Source: Chloranthus sessilifolius
Lineage: Eukaryota; Streptophyta; Magnoliopsida; Chloranthales; Chloranthaceae
Direction of reading: 5' to 3'
Length of the DNA: 64,000 bases
Assembly: GCA_021018995.1 (NCBI GenBank)
Contig: CM037593.1
Span: forward strand, 5,298,088 to 5,362,087
Shown: positions 33,521 through 45,700 of the stretch, piece after piece
Position numbering within the stretch: position 1 is the stretch's first letter
Layout of the letters: each line of letters starts with the position of its first letter
Translations under genes and position numbers: made by a program
Notes under the pieces: generated by a model
What the model saw: the letters and a program-made list of their open reading frames with translations, nothing else
The model's database searches: none
What the model was told of the DNA's origin: nothing

Positions 33521-33546
33521 AGAGAGAGAGAGAGAGAGAGAAAGAG
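33521..33546. repeat. (GA)n microsatellite
   Basis: A run of GA just before the ATG of the GDSL exon, a common place for GA repeats in plant 5' leaders. Confidence 0.8.
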
Positions 33547-33645
33547 ATGGGACCCAAGATCATTCTTTTCGGTGACTCGATCACAGAAGAGTCGTTTGGA
33601 GATGGAGGTTGCGATGCATCTCTTGCCGACCATTTCTCTCGAATG
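33547..33645 (+). pseudogene. GDSL esterase/lipase (CPRD49-like), first exon only
   Basis: Thirty-three codons begin MGPKIILFGDSITEESFGDG and end DASLADHFSRM before a donor-like GTATAT. This is the N-terminal end of plant GDSL/SGNH hydrolases, with the block I catalytic Ser in GDSIT. Full proteins have about 240 residues with later Gly, Asn and Asp/His blocks. Family members read GGWGASLADHFSR, so two residues in that stretch are changed (Trp to Cys, Gly to Asp). I find no later exon between here and the JASON-like gene. Probably a stranded gene fragment; a distant second exon is the alternative. Confidence 0.65.
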
Positions 33646-36600
33646 GTATATCAACTCCATGTTATTCTAGTTTTAATGGTGGTGATTTAGTCTTCTTCTT
33701 GATAGGCCAAAGAATGGAGATCCGGCAATTCAAGTTCGGAAAATAAGCCGCCAAAGAATGGATATCCGGCGATTCAAGTTCGAAAAAAATAATAACTATA
33801 TTAAAATACAAAATAAACAAAAACTCATATGATATTTCTTAATTCAATCTCATTTATAGTCATACATAAAGATCTCTGATTATAAAAATACACCTCTATA
33901 TCGGACCATGGCGAAAATAAACCAATTTCAGTTTGTGTCATCCAATACAATATTATAAACAAAAATTGTATCATATAATTCTTATGTTTATAATTATTGC
34001 CTCCACATAAGAGCCAGACAAAGATAATAATATAAATATATGATTTTTTGAGTGAAACAACTAACCCATATCCCCAATTGATAAATAAAAAATGAAACAA
34101 TATATTATCCCCAACAATTAATCTCATAACACATAAATAAATAAATAAATAATAAATATCCACATTCATTTAATTCGAATGAAAATCTAATTGTTTCAGG
34201 ATGAATAAAAAAACATAAAATTTTATATCATAATCATGTCATCAATAAAACATAAAATTGGTCAAAAATAAATCAACAAATTAAAAGACATAAATAAAAT
34301 AAAGACATATAAATATATCTGAAATCGGAAAAAAATGATGTGTTAATGAGAGATTGCTTGCTTAACCAAAATTTTACAGGGTTGAGCATATAAACTTGAC
34401 CCATTAGATTGGGTCGGGCATAGGGGTATCAAAGGGCTGGCCTGGCCCAACCCTAATTATTAGGGTTAAGGCCAAATTTTAACCCCCTTATGGCAGGGCT
34501 TAGGCCTTTAAATAAAAGCCTTAAAGAGAACCCTCAGTTTCTATCCTTTCTTCCCTAGCCAATTTTTCTTCAATAATAACATTTATTTTCCATGTTCCAT
34601 GAGATTCCATCTTATTCCATTCTACCAAGACAAGTTTGAGCCTCTTATAAATTGGATCCTAAACTGTTTTATTTATCTCCTAACTTCTTTATTAAAGAAC
34701 ATTGAACCCAATTGTAATCAGACCAATCGAAAAATAAAAATAAAATCGAATAGAAAACGATCAGATTCGTTTCAATTCTGGTTGAACCAAAAATCGAAAA
34801 TTCTCGATTTTCGTTCTGTACTTGAACTTGCACGCCTACTAATGGGCAATACTCATGATTTAATATCTTATATTCTTTTACCTATTATTTTATAATATTG
34901 CTATTACCTTTTAAATAAGCAAAATTCTTAGTGTCTATATTTATTTTTTTGGTAATCCTTTATTTTCAAAGGTTATTTGGGCTGTTCTCAATCGGGTCTT
35001 AGAATCTCCAAAGAAATCGAAATTCTTTCGTAGGTATACCTCCGATTTATTTTTTAAATCTTCTTTCGGATTCTAAAGTTTGTTTCAATTTATGGTGATG
35101 AAAATTGTGATATGAATTGTTTCGATTCTAACATATTTGTTTAGATGATTTTGTGATCTGGGTTCTGATTTATCTGACTTTTTTGATAATATGTTTTAAT
35201 TTTGTGATCTGACTTATTGAGCGTAGATGGAAATTCAATTAATTGGATTATTGTAATGGGTTTTAGGTCATTTTTGATTGATTTATAAAGACATATGAGA
35301 CATAGTAATAATTTTTTTTTTTTTTTTTTTTTTTCTAAGGGTAGTAACAGACACTTGAACTACTATAATTTTTTTATGTTCAAATCACCCGATAGATGTC
35401 TAAAAATCAAGTTCAATCATTTTAAGGCCCTAATGTCTAGTTTACTAAAAGCCCCCACAACCCAGACTCCTTTAACTCCGTTGATTGCATCGGATAGCAT
35501 GATAAAAGTTGCATTTCACCTATATCTTTCACACAATAGATCTTAAGATTATGGGGCACATATCCAAAAAATGGCTCCCTTGAATCATATGGCACACATC
35601 ACGCTTAAACGTAATTTTAAAGCCAATTTTTGGGATCTATGATATGTGTAATCCATAACTTACCGTCTGATAGGAATACTATGATCTCAAGATTTATTGT
35701 GTAGAAGATCTTTGTGTAAATCGACCTTCATCACCATATACGACCTAATCAACGATTTTGGAGTCTCAGAAGTCGGCACTTTCAACAAATAAGTGGGCAG
35801 TAACAGAGTAACCCATTATAAAGGAAATGGGTGGCGCTCTTCTGACACTTTAAGTTTAATATTTTTTATTCATGAATCATGAGAATATGACATGTGTCTC
35901 TTTTAAATATTTAAAAAATTGGGCACCTATCCCATGTACATCATAGGTATTGAGTACACGGCTATATCCTTCCACTGAGCTGTCTATTTGTTTTAAACAA
36001 AAAACAAAAAGAATTGGCTGATACGTATCGGAATCGGCCTCAGGCAAACCGATACCCGATTTGACACCTTGATCAAATCATATAACATGGTGGCTCCATA
36101 TGCACCTACACCCGGTAAAGTGGCCGAAGTACGAAGAGATCCCTAAATATGTTAATGGCCTTAGCCTAGAGCTGGGCTAGAGACCTTTGACTCGTTTGGA
36201 ATGCATGATGGACCATCCACGAGTGACTGCGTTTTCTAACTTGTCCACGATTAAGAGTTAAAACTAACAACACGTCCTCTGAAATGTTAAGAATATTCTA
36301 TAAACTACTCCTCACTTGTCGACTAGTGTATGAATCCCCTCCTTGATTCATTAAGCATTAGGCCTGCAACCGATATTTTAATTTTTCTAAGGCAATTGTA
36401 GACCCGTGGATTCAGAGATAACAATTATAACTCTCTTGACTACAATTAGTAAGTATTGGATTCGATTCTATCTTTTAAAATAAATCAAAGCATATTAAGA
36501 GATATAAATAAAACAAAGACATATAAATATACCTGAAATCGGAGAAAAATGATGTGTTAATGAGAAATTGCTTGCTTAATAAAAAAATTTATATAATTTT

Positions 36601-38126
36601 TTATTTTTATTTTTCACTTTTTATTTTATAAAATTTCAATAAAAAGAAAGAGATATTTATTAGCCTTTGTTTAGGAGAGAGAATCATGTACATGAAGGAT
36701 AAAGAGAGATTTATAGTTTGTATCATATATGAGTTATGGGCTAGTTTAGAGTCCTAGTTTAATTAGAAGATTTTTAGAGTCCTAGTTTAATGTTTAATTA
36801 TCAGATTTTGTAATTACAATCAAGAGAAGGGTAGCAACTCTTAGGGACATTTTAGGTATGAAAATATGACAGAAACTATTTTTACTTTTATATAGTAGTA
36901 AGGATAGATGTTCTCAATTTTGTATGCAAATAAATAGTCCCGCATTGGTAAATGTCAAAAGTGGTTCATGCTATATATGAACTTTTCACCTTCTATCATT
37001 GTTTAACAATAAGATGAGAAGAGTATGGCTAGTGGCGAAACGTCGCGTGTGCGTGGCAATGGACGCTTTAGGCGCACGCACTAATTGTTTCATAATTGCT
37101 TTAAAAGGTGTGCCACTTTTCAAATTCGAAAAGGGTGCAACCTTTCAAGATCTGACCCGTCCAAAATATGATTGTTGGTCCAACAGTCATATTGAAAAGA
37201 TACTTGATATCTATATAAGGAAATCTCTGAACACATATTTAAACACTCTGAAATCCATCGAATTCATTGCATACAGATTTGATAAATTTCTTGCTTTCTT
37301 CTTTTAGTTGGTACTTCATTAGATTGAGTTTTCTGGGGCATTCCTCTACTGTTGCAAAATAACAGATTGCATCCAAGAGATTTAGCTCGTTGTATTTTGA
37401 AAATATCTCACTGAAACCCTTTTGCAAACTTAAGGATTTATTCGAGTAGGGAAGGAATAGCATTTTAAAGATAGGGACTATGTGCCTCAATCCAATTTCT
37501 CTTGCCCATTTTATGATTTTCGGATTTCTATTCTTAATATTTTCTAACATGGCTCTTAGTAACCAAGTCGAGGTTGCTAATAACTCCACCATGTTTAAAT
37601 TCAAAAAAATTTGGCAAAATTTGACACGTTTGACGAAAAATTCGGAGAAAAAAATAAAAAGTAGAATTAAAAAGTATAAAATCGCAAAAATATTAAAATT
37701 GTGATTTATTAAAAAAATCGTGAATTATTCATGTATTTTTTTACAAAAAATTTGTGAATAATTCATAGAACCTTAAATTTGTGAATTATTTGTATTTTTT
37801 TTTTTTTAATTCAACGAATTTATTAACACGAGGGGAATGGGGTTGACACGGCCCATGACCAACTTCTTTTATTTTATTTGACATTTAAGATGGGCCCACC
37901 GGCCAAGCTCCCATCATAGTTAGTATGGTCCCCTTGGCTCACACCGCCCTAGACCGACTCGACTTGACTCGGTAGAATTTCAATCAAACTCAAAGAGAAA
38001 CTAGATTTTCAAATTTGTTGCATAACTCAAGCAATTCCAAGCAACTCGACTCAGTCAACTCGAACTACTTATTTAAATTGACAAATTATGTGACACCTCA
38101 GGATGCCTTTGAGCATGTCCATCTAT
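33646..38126. other. Non-coding, repeat fragments
   Basis: 33702-33790 is a tandem pair of about 44 bp (CAAAGAATGGAGATCCGGC). 34270-34375 recurs at 36490-36592 in the same direction (AATGATGTGTTAATGAGA). 35470-35800 holds a decayed foldback element (ACAATAGATCTTAAGATTATG; ATGATCTCAAGATTTATTG). 36010-36070 has CGATACGTATCGG words. A T run lies at 35311-35333. No convincing gene. Confidence 0.5.
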
Positions 38127-38419
38127 TAGGGATGCAAGTTCGATGTATTGAACCAAACCAAAACCCATTTCGGTTCGGTTTGGTTTGGTTCAATTTTTTT
38201 TTCTGAAATTGAAACCGATTCGGTTTGGTATAGGTAAAATACCAATTTTTTTCGGTATTTTTGGTTTTTTCCGATATTTTTCGGTTTACTCACCCTACTC
38301 CCTCGGTTTTCGGTTTCAAGGCATTCAATCCGAAATCGAACCGAATTGGGTCGGTTCAGGTTTCGGTTCCGTCAATTTTCAATTCGATTTTGATGTTCGA
38401 TTCAAGACTTGCATCCCTA
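38127..38419. mobile_element. hAT-like MITE with TAGGGATGCAAGT ends
   Basis: Perfect 13-bp inverted ends. The 8-bp duplication is CCATCTAT at 38119-38126 and 38420-38427. The interior is rich in CGGTTCGGTTTGGTT and its complement, like the element at 52431-52940. Non-coding. Confidence 0.88.
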
Positions 38420-38774
38420 CCATCTATTGATGTAGCTGACCTGAGTCGACTCTCACACAAAAGAGGGCAGCTACGCACACTGTTTTTCTTCCCGCACACA
38501 CAAAAACTAAATTAAGTGATATATGGATAGCAAAACTCGGTATGCGCCTAGATAAAAATTATTATATTTAAATAAGAAAAAAAAACAAAATTAGAAATAG
38601 ATTAGGTGCACCTAAAAGCTATGAGCCACATCAAAACAAAATTTTTTATTATTAGTTTTTTTATAACGGGCATGCAAATAGTAAATGGTGGCAGACTAGA
38701 AATAAAGCGCAAGAAGAAAAAAAGTGTGGTGCACATTGCAGCCCTCTAAAAAAATAAAATAATAATAAGAAAAA

Positions 38775-41700
38775 GGGAGCCATCACTTGCACATGTTTTT
38801 TTAAGTGATTGCACTGAAGTTAAAGAAAGGCTTTGTATTTTAGAGACATGTGACATGTGAAAACGCAATCTATGCCATTTGATTTAAAGTTTATGATCTA
38901 TAGATCCTTAGTGGATAAGATTGAAGCAAAGCACTATATGTTATGACCCGGGTCTCCTTTGACCCTATCTAAGGGTATTAGATGTAAGAAGCACCAAGTT
39001 TGGTGTTTGAGCACACACCTTATCATGGCCTACTTATTTTTTAAAATCAGAAATTTCTATTTATGTTTAACTGCACAAAATAGTAACCAAATTTCTAAGA
39101 GTAGTGTTACCTTAAACAACTAAGGCAAGATTCAATCCCAATATCCTTGGGATTTGAATTGGCTAGCAGTTAAGGACTCTTACTCTTTTAGCAAGGTCAG
39201 CATGCCTTTTGGGACTTCTTCCCTAATTCCATGAGAACCTAGAGAAATTTAAAATCTGTAATTCATTCTTATAGTCATCTCTCTCTTTGTCTCTTCTTCT
39301 ATTAGCATAGCTACCACTATTTACCTCCACACAATATTAAACACCACCTCTACAACCGAGGCTTATTTTTCAAAGCCTAAACTTCACCGTAGGCAAATCT
39401 ACAACCGAGGCTTATTTTTCGAAGCCTAAACTTCACCGTTGCGAAGGTCCGATGATAAGGAAAGGATTCTCGCAACTTAACTCAGGCAAATTGTTGCTTA
39501 AATCATATCACCGTCAACCCAAATTTACTACGGAATTCAATCCACGCTTCAACAGGTAGGTTGCCTCTAAATCCATTTTAAACTATTTTTATTTTTTATT
39601 TTTTATTTTTTTCAAATTAAGAACTCCTAAATTAATCCTAAGATCAACTGTGAAATAAAGAATCTAAAACCATGTCAAAAAAAAACTCGATCTAGGCTCT
39701 AAATTGCATGTTTCGAGGCTGTGGATTTGTTAAGAAGCTACTTATTAGGCCCTTTAGACCCCAGGCTGTACCTTTATAAAATAGTGCATTAATATTTTAT
39801 ATTATGGTTTGATGATTTATAAACGCTAGTTATATTTCCTCCTAATGGTACTAGTGCCGATTGGAAGGTGTGACTACACCAAACGTTTTTGGGCATGCTA
39901 TTTGCCTTAGATCATGGAAACCACTTCTTTTAACTGTTCTTTAAGTTTTTTTTCTACAATCTTGTGGAGTTTCTTTAGGGCCATATGGGTCTATTCATTC
40001 TAGAAGACATATTGCTACTTGTTTATAACACTCTTCAAGTCCAACTATTTTCCCATCATGTTTTTATTTATTTATTTATTTTTATTTTTTTAGGATGTGA
40101 TATATTTTGATAATGCCAACGGATGCACCCGTAGAAACCATCCCTATTTAGAATATCAGAAAGTCAAGGACACAAGTACAGAAAGGCAATTTTTTGGTAT
40201 TTTATGGTCTTCATGCCAATTTTATTTATGAATACGCAATGTTTAGGGTGTATGATAGTTTCCTTCTTATATATGTTCACCATCATCATATGACATTCAT
40301 CATGTAGAAAATCACGATAGAGTATACGCATATAAGTTAAGGATAAGATATGACACATGATATAAGCCTTCGTTACGGTGGGATTTCTTTCACGGTCACG
40401 TGGAACTTAGATTGTAGGCGTCCATATACGGATGCAACCCTCTATGGTAGTATTGGATGTCATACGAAATATATCCAGGTTACTACGGAACTCGTACCTT
40501 TGAAAGCGTGATTTAGTGAAGCCTATCGCATCGTGGTTCATTCTAATTAAGTTTTAAGTAAAGATGAAAATTGAATATGTTAAGATACCTGTATGTTAAA
40601 AAAGTGGGGGCTTAAGCTCACGAAAATATAAAATCAGTGCAGGGACCTAAGCCCATAACCGAATAATATTATGATATGTAAGGCACGCTGTAAAGGTCAG
40701 CTAAACATGAATTAAGTTCTACATGTGTCATACCTTACGAGCCACCGTAAGGGTTCAACATCTGCAGCCGAGACGAATCTTAAGAACATTATAGCTTTAT
40801 CTCGAACTAAGGAGACATCGTGGTTACTATGTCGGCAACCTAATCTGATTGGATAGTGATTTCTGTTATGATATGGAGGTTAAGTGGCTATCTACACATG
40901 GACCTCGCGTGATAAGCTCGAGTAGCGATCCTGGCACAGATCGTTTAAATAAGATAAGTAAGATACGAAGTACATTGTGTAAGCGTATGGAGTAATTAAT
41001 AAGACTTACAATATGTCACGTATGCTAAGTTGATGAGAAAAATAGATAAGAAATTAGAAGCATCATGTACCCTTCATTTTATAATATGTTTTTCAGTTGG
41101 ATTATGATATGTGATGAGTTATAGATAATTTGATCATTTTATTTAAATGTTGATTTTATTTTCAAAATACACTGCAACTCAAGCGATTACACACACGATC
41201 ACTTAGGTAAGTTATGATGGATCGATTGTGCAACCCACTGAGTTTACGCAACTGAGTAAACTCACTCCACTCCCAAAATCACAGTTTCAAGTAAAGATTT
41301 CGTTTATCTTGTCCATGATGATACGGAAGCTATTGATCCAGAGACAGCTCATATAAACGAGAATGTCGGCTACCACCTAGATGAGAATGTAGACCCGACA
41401 GACTTTTACTAACATTGAGAGCCTTCTACTCTAGTTTTTCCTTTATTTTTTGAGGGGACATGTTTTAGCCTTTGATACATTTTATGAGTTTACGTTTATG
41501 AGCCGTTTATTAGTAAATACTATATTTAATGTCTTTTCTATATGCCAAGTCGAATGATGAGTTATATATATATCTGCTTATCGCCTTAACAAGCGTGCGG
41601 GGTCATAACACGAAATTTTAAGCCCTCGAGATCGGGTAAGGATTCTGGGTCGTGACACTATATTTATTATATGATCTATTATTGTCAATCGTTGAATCAA

Positions 41701-41895
41701 ATAATAGCCTTTGACTATATTTAATCACATGATGAAAATTATATTTCATGGCAATCTTATCCACTAAGGATCTATAGATCATGAACTTTAAATCTGACGA
41801 TCCAGATTGTGTTTTCACATATCACGTCCCTAAAATACAAAGTCCTTTAAACCTCGGTGAAATCACTTAAAAAGCGAGTGCAAGTAATGGCTCCC
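38775..41895. mobile_element. Mutator-like foldback element split by a solo LTR
   Basis: Left arm 38775-38938 (starts GGGAGCCATCACTTGCAC) and right arm about 41720-41895 are inverted copies of each other. Shared words are ATCTATAGATC and TTAGTGGATAAGATTG with its complement. The 9-bp duplication TAAGAAAAA is at 38766-38774 and 41896-41904. Without the LTR the element is about 0.4 kb. It lies just downstream of the JASON-like gene. Confidence 0.82.
38939..41657. repeat. 2.7-kb solo LTR
   Basis: Begins TGTTATGACCCGGG and ends GGGTCGTGACA, flanked by CTATA at 38934-38938 and 41658-41662. No coding region is seen, so I read it as one LTR rather than a full element. It contains a tandem pair at 39350-39441 (ACCGAGGCTTATTTTTC) and, at 40610-40690, a relative of the CCGGACAAT repeat. 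The strand is not determined. Confidence 0.75.
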
Positions 41896-42203
41896 TAAGA
41901 AAAAACTTCCATTGAATTGAAAACCAGAAATAACCGAATCACAACTGGAACCAAAACATCTTATATAACCCAGTATCTGGATGCAAAGGTAATTGGTAAT
42001 ACAACAAGTCACAGAACCATGAGGCATGAAGGGAAAAAAAAAAAAGATTATTATGTACATTGAGTACACACAGAAACCAGAAGAGACAAGTTCATTTCAA
42101 ACTGATTCGAGTCCAAATGGGATCTTCAATATCAATCAAAGAGTTCATGCTATAACACCAGATAGCCAATCATTACTAATATCGCATATCATAACGAACT
42201 TGA

Positions 42204-42712
42204 TCAAATTTGAATCGCTGTTTGTTTATTGAAGATGGAACATTGTGGATGAGACTCCGCAGTGTCGATCTCCTCGTCATCAACCAAGTTAATCGCTATT
42301 CCATCAAGAACCTTCTTGCTAGTTAAAATGAACAAAAAAAAATTTATGATCAGAATATATTTGATTAAAAGTAAAAGAGCATGTGAACATATAACAATTG
42401 TGATCATAGTGATTGTATGTGTCTATGTACTGAATCATGGTTCAAAATCGCAGACGATACCGACACGTATCGTCCAATACGTACCAGTATCAAAAGCCAC
42501 CGATACAAGTTACATTGGGTATGAATCGGCAATAAATATCCAATATATGTCAATATATTCAATGTATTGGCGTATTGCCATTCAATGTTCGCGTGATACT
42601 CGATACGCATCGTCTCGATATTAATGGTGGACGACACGTTTCGGAAAATCGAGATTCTGATCCATGGACTGAATTGCAGTAATATTGGCATATATAGAAG
42701 ATAATGACCTGC

Positions 42713-42758
<46 letters not shown>

Positions 42759-45700
42759 GAAGCAGTGTGGTTGTCAGTTAATATGAGCTATTGTAAGGAA
42801 CCACCACACTGCTTGTTCCTCTCATTTCCCCTATATAACTTGCATTTATAACTGTTATCTTACTCTCCTCAATTTGTGACGGTTTCTATATTAAATATAT
42901 GTATATCACAATTTAAAGAGGTCAATTGCTCCAATACCATAACCTCCAGCCCATGTGGCACCCCCAAACTCAAGTTTGGGTGCCACATGGATGTAGAGAT
43001 GCTTAATCAAATATATTTTAAAAACAACGATCACCATGCTATCAAGGATCAGTAATTGTTTTAAAACGGAACAGTCAGACCAAAATATCGGTTCTCTATT
43101 CATTTTCATCACTGTTGATCACAGTGATTTTTTTTCCTAAAACACTGAAGGGAGTGTAATCCTACGGAGGAATAAGTGCCACGTGGCACCCAAAGGACTT
43201 CTTCCCTAGGGAAGGGGTCTAAGAGCCCTTTTCTCTTGTTGTAAGTTATAACTATTTTTCTGATGATCATAATAAATTGATACTTTAGAAACTAAAAAAG
43301 CGTGTTGCATTGAAATTTTATTATGTGTATGTAATTTCAGTCCCGCATTAGTTCAGAGTTTTTTTTTTTTTTTTGGCTCTTCCTCTATATCTAGCACAGG
43401 TATTTTGATTTTGTAACTCCATCATAATGCAGTGTCACATCCATGGGTCAAAATTTTGTCCGATACGTATCGGTTTTGAACTGGGACGATACGGTACATT
43501 CAATGTCCTGTATCGTCCATTTTGTATACATATGCCCGGACGATACATTCAATGTATCGTCCGGTATTTTACTATTCCGATACATATCGTCCAATACGTA
43601 TCGGTTTTGAGCTCGGACGATACGCATCGGATACCCGGCATTTTGACCCATGGTCACATTCACCTGAGAGTAAATATGTGTAAAGATTATTCTGTTTACC
43701 CTCTAGTATCCTTTGAAATCAACATATATTCCTCATTAAGAATACATAAGTCCTCGCAAAGTCGCAATAGGCATGATCGATAATTCCCAACAGATGTTTT
43801 TCATATTGAAAAGATAGTTTAATACATACAGTTTCATTTGTGATTTTTCGGAGATCGACTTTAAAATTCTAGTCTTTTAAGAGTTAAAAGTCAAAAGAAA
43901 TAGATATTACAAAATTAATCAAAGGAAAGCATGATTCTTTTTTATTAGCCTTCTAAATTTGTATATAGTTGCGAAAGATTATATAGGTTTGAGTATGCAT
44001 TGTACGTTTAGTATCATAAAATATTCTTCTACATAAAATTTTCTCGTATATGCTTTCTTTCTTTGAAGATAGCAAGAGGTATTATATGTTTGTAGTTCAT
44101 AGAAAAAAAATTAGACTCTTTTATTCTAATTATCAAAGTACACAGGCAGTCAAATGCACTTTTCCCATAATCAAACATATAAATAAATCGTTTTTTACAA
44201 TTATGTGCAACAAGCACAGGTGCGGCTTTAATATCGTGTAAAAAAAAACATTGAATACTAACCTATGCTAGTTAGGGAAAAAAAAAAAACCTGAGCTATA
44301 AAGCCAAAGCTTATTGTGTTTTTGCCCAGTCTTAAGACTCGCTAAAATCTTACAGGCATGGTATGAGGGGAGTGCGACTGGGACTACCCCCATTAAAGTA
44401 TCTCAGGCAAAATAGTCAATTTCACCTACCTCAGAAGACCAAATGCTCGAAACTAGTATTATTATAGTGGTCAACATGATATTATAATGGTGTAATTTGT
44501 ACTAGAAACAGTACTTGTTAAGGTGTTTGCTACATAGGAACGTGGATCCAACAAAGGTACACATGATCATGGATCAAAATCCCGATTTTCTGGTACGTAT
44601 CATCCAGCTGCAAAACCGATACGTATCATCCGATACATACCGGATACAGACAATACATTGGTATGTATCATCAAATAAAATACCAATATATATGTAGTGC
44701 ATCGGTACGATACATTGAAAGTATCGTACTGGTGACCTCTGAAACAATTACGTATCGTCCCTTACGTACAGGTTTCGGACGAGATTTTGAACCATGAACA
44801 TGATATATAGCTTCAACGTGAAAGCAATACTATAATCGAAGGAAAGAAATTTCAGACCTTTGAGGGAGAATGCTCTCTTCCGACAATGCTTTCTCTAACC
44901 TCTCTTCAAATGGAGTCGCGTGCCAACTAACTTTTTGATCCTGTAAACCAGCCCAGCATTCCTTTATACATAAACCCATCAGGACGAACGATACAGTGAC
45001 AGCAGCATTATTGAAAATGATGCAATGATAGCCAACAAAAGCTGCAGTGCATCTAGGGTTGAAAGTGGACCGGGTTGACCAGCCATGAGTTGGGTTTGGT
45101 TCCAAAATCCAGACCCATCGGGTAGGGTTGTGTCAGAAATCTCGACCTGAACCTGACCCGAATCATTTGTATCCCAAAGTGCACTAGCAATGAAATCACT
45201 ACTGGAGTGTCATCCAACATTGATACAGTGGATCATCATACAATTGATGATAGTTAAATCATGGATGGTGTTACTACTTACTACCACATCAGTTTATGTT
45301 ACAGTCACCTCACTTACGCAAAGGAAAAAATCCATTGAGTGCTTTGAATTGGATGATGGAGATTGTTTTTCATCCCAATTTTCCACATAATTGATCTTCA
45401 GATCATGAGCCTACCATCAGAGGGCCAGATGTTGATTCCACATGGCACACGTCCCAAAAAATGAGCGTGATCACGACCTACCATCAAACTTGGTTCACAT
45501 TCCTTTTTGGAATCTGTGCCACGTGGAATCAACATCTGACCATCTAATGGTTGACCCATGATCTCAAGATTTATTAGTTGCAAGGTTGGGACAAAAAATA
45601 ATATCCATCATTCAATTTAAAGCAATCAACTGATTTTTTCCTTTGCCTAAGTGAGGTGGCTGTAACATAAAGTAGGGTGGTAATAACACCAGCCTAAATC

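Noticed and set aside
33825-34169. 114-residue minus-strand hydrophobic frame
   Set aside because: AT-rich sequence commonly gives such frames; there is no domain and no usable splice context.
44830-45105. Possible alternative end of the JASON-like protein at the stop at 44830
   Set aside because: A donor (GTCTGA) after CCTCAAAG and a phase-matched final exon at 42204-42318 give a more family-like C-terminus. Read-through into the intron remains possible as a splice variant.
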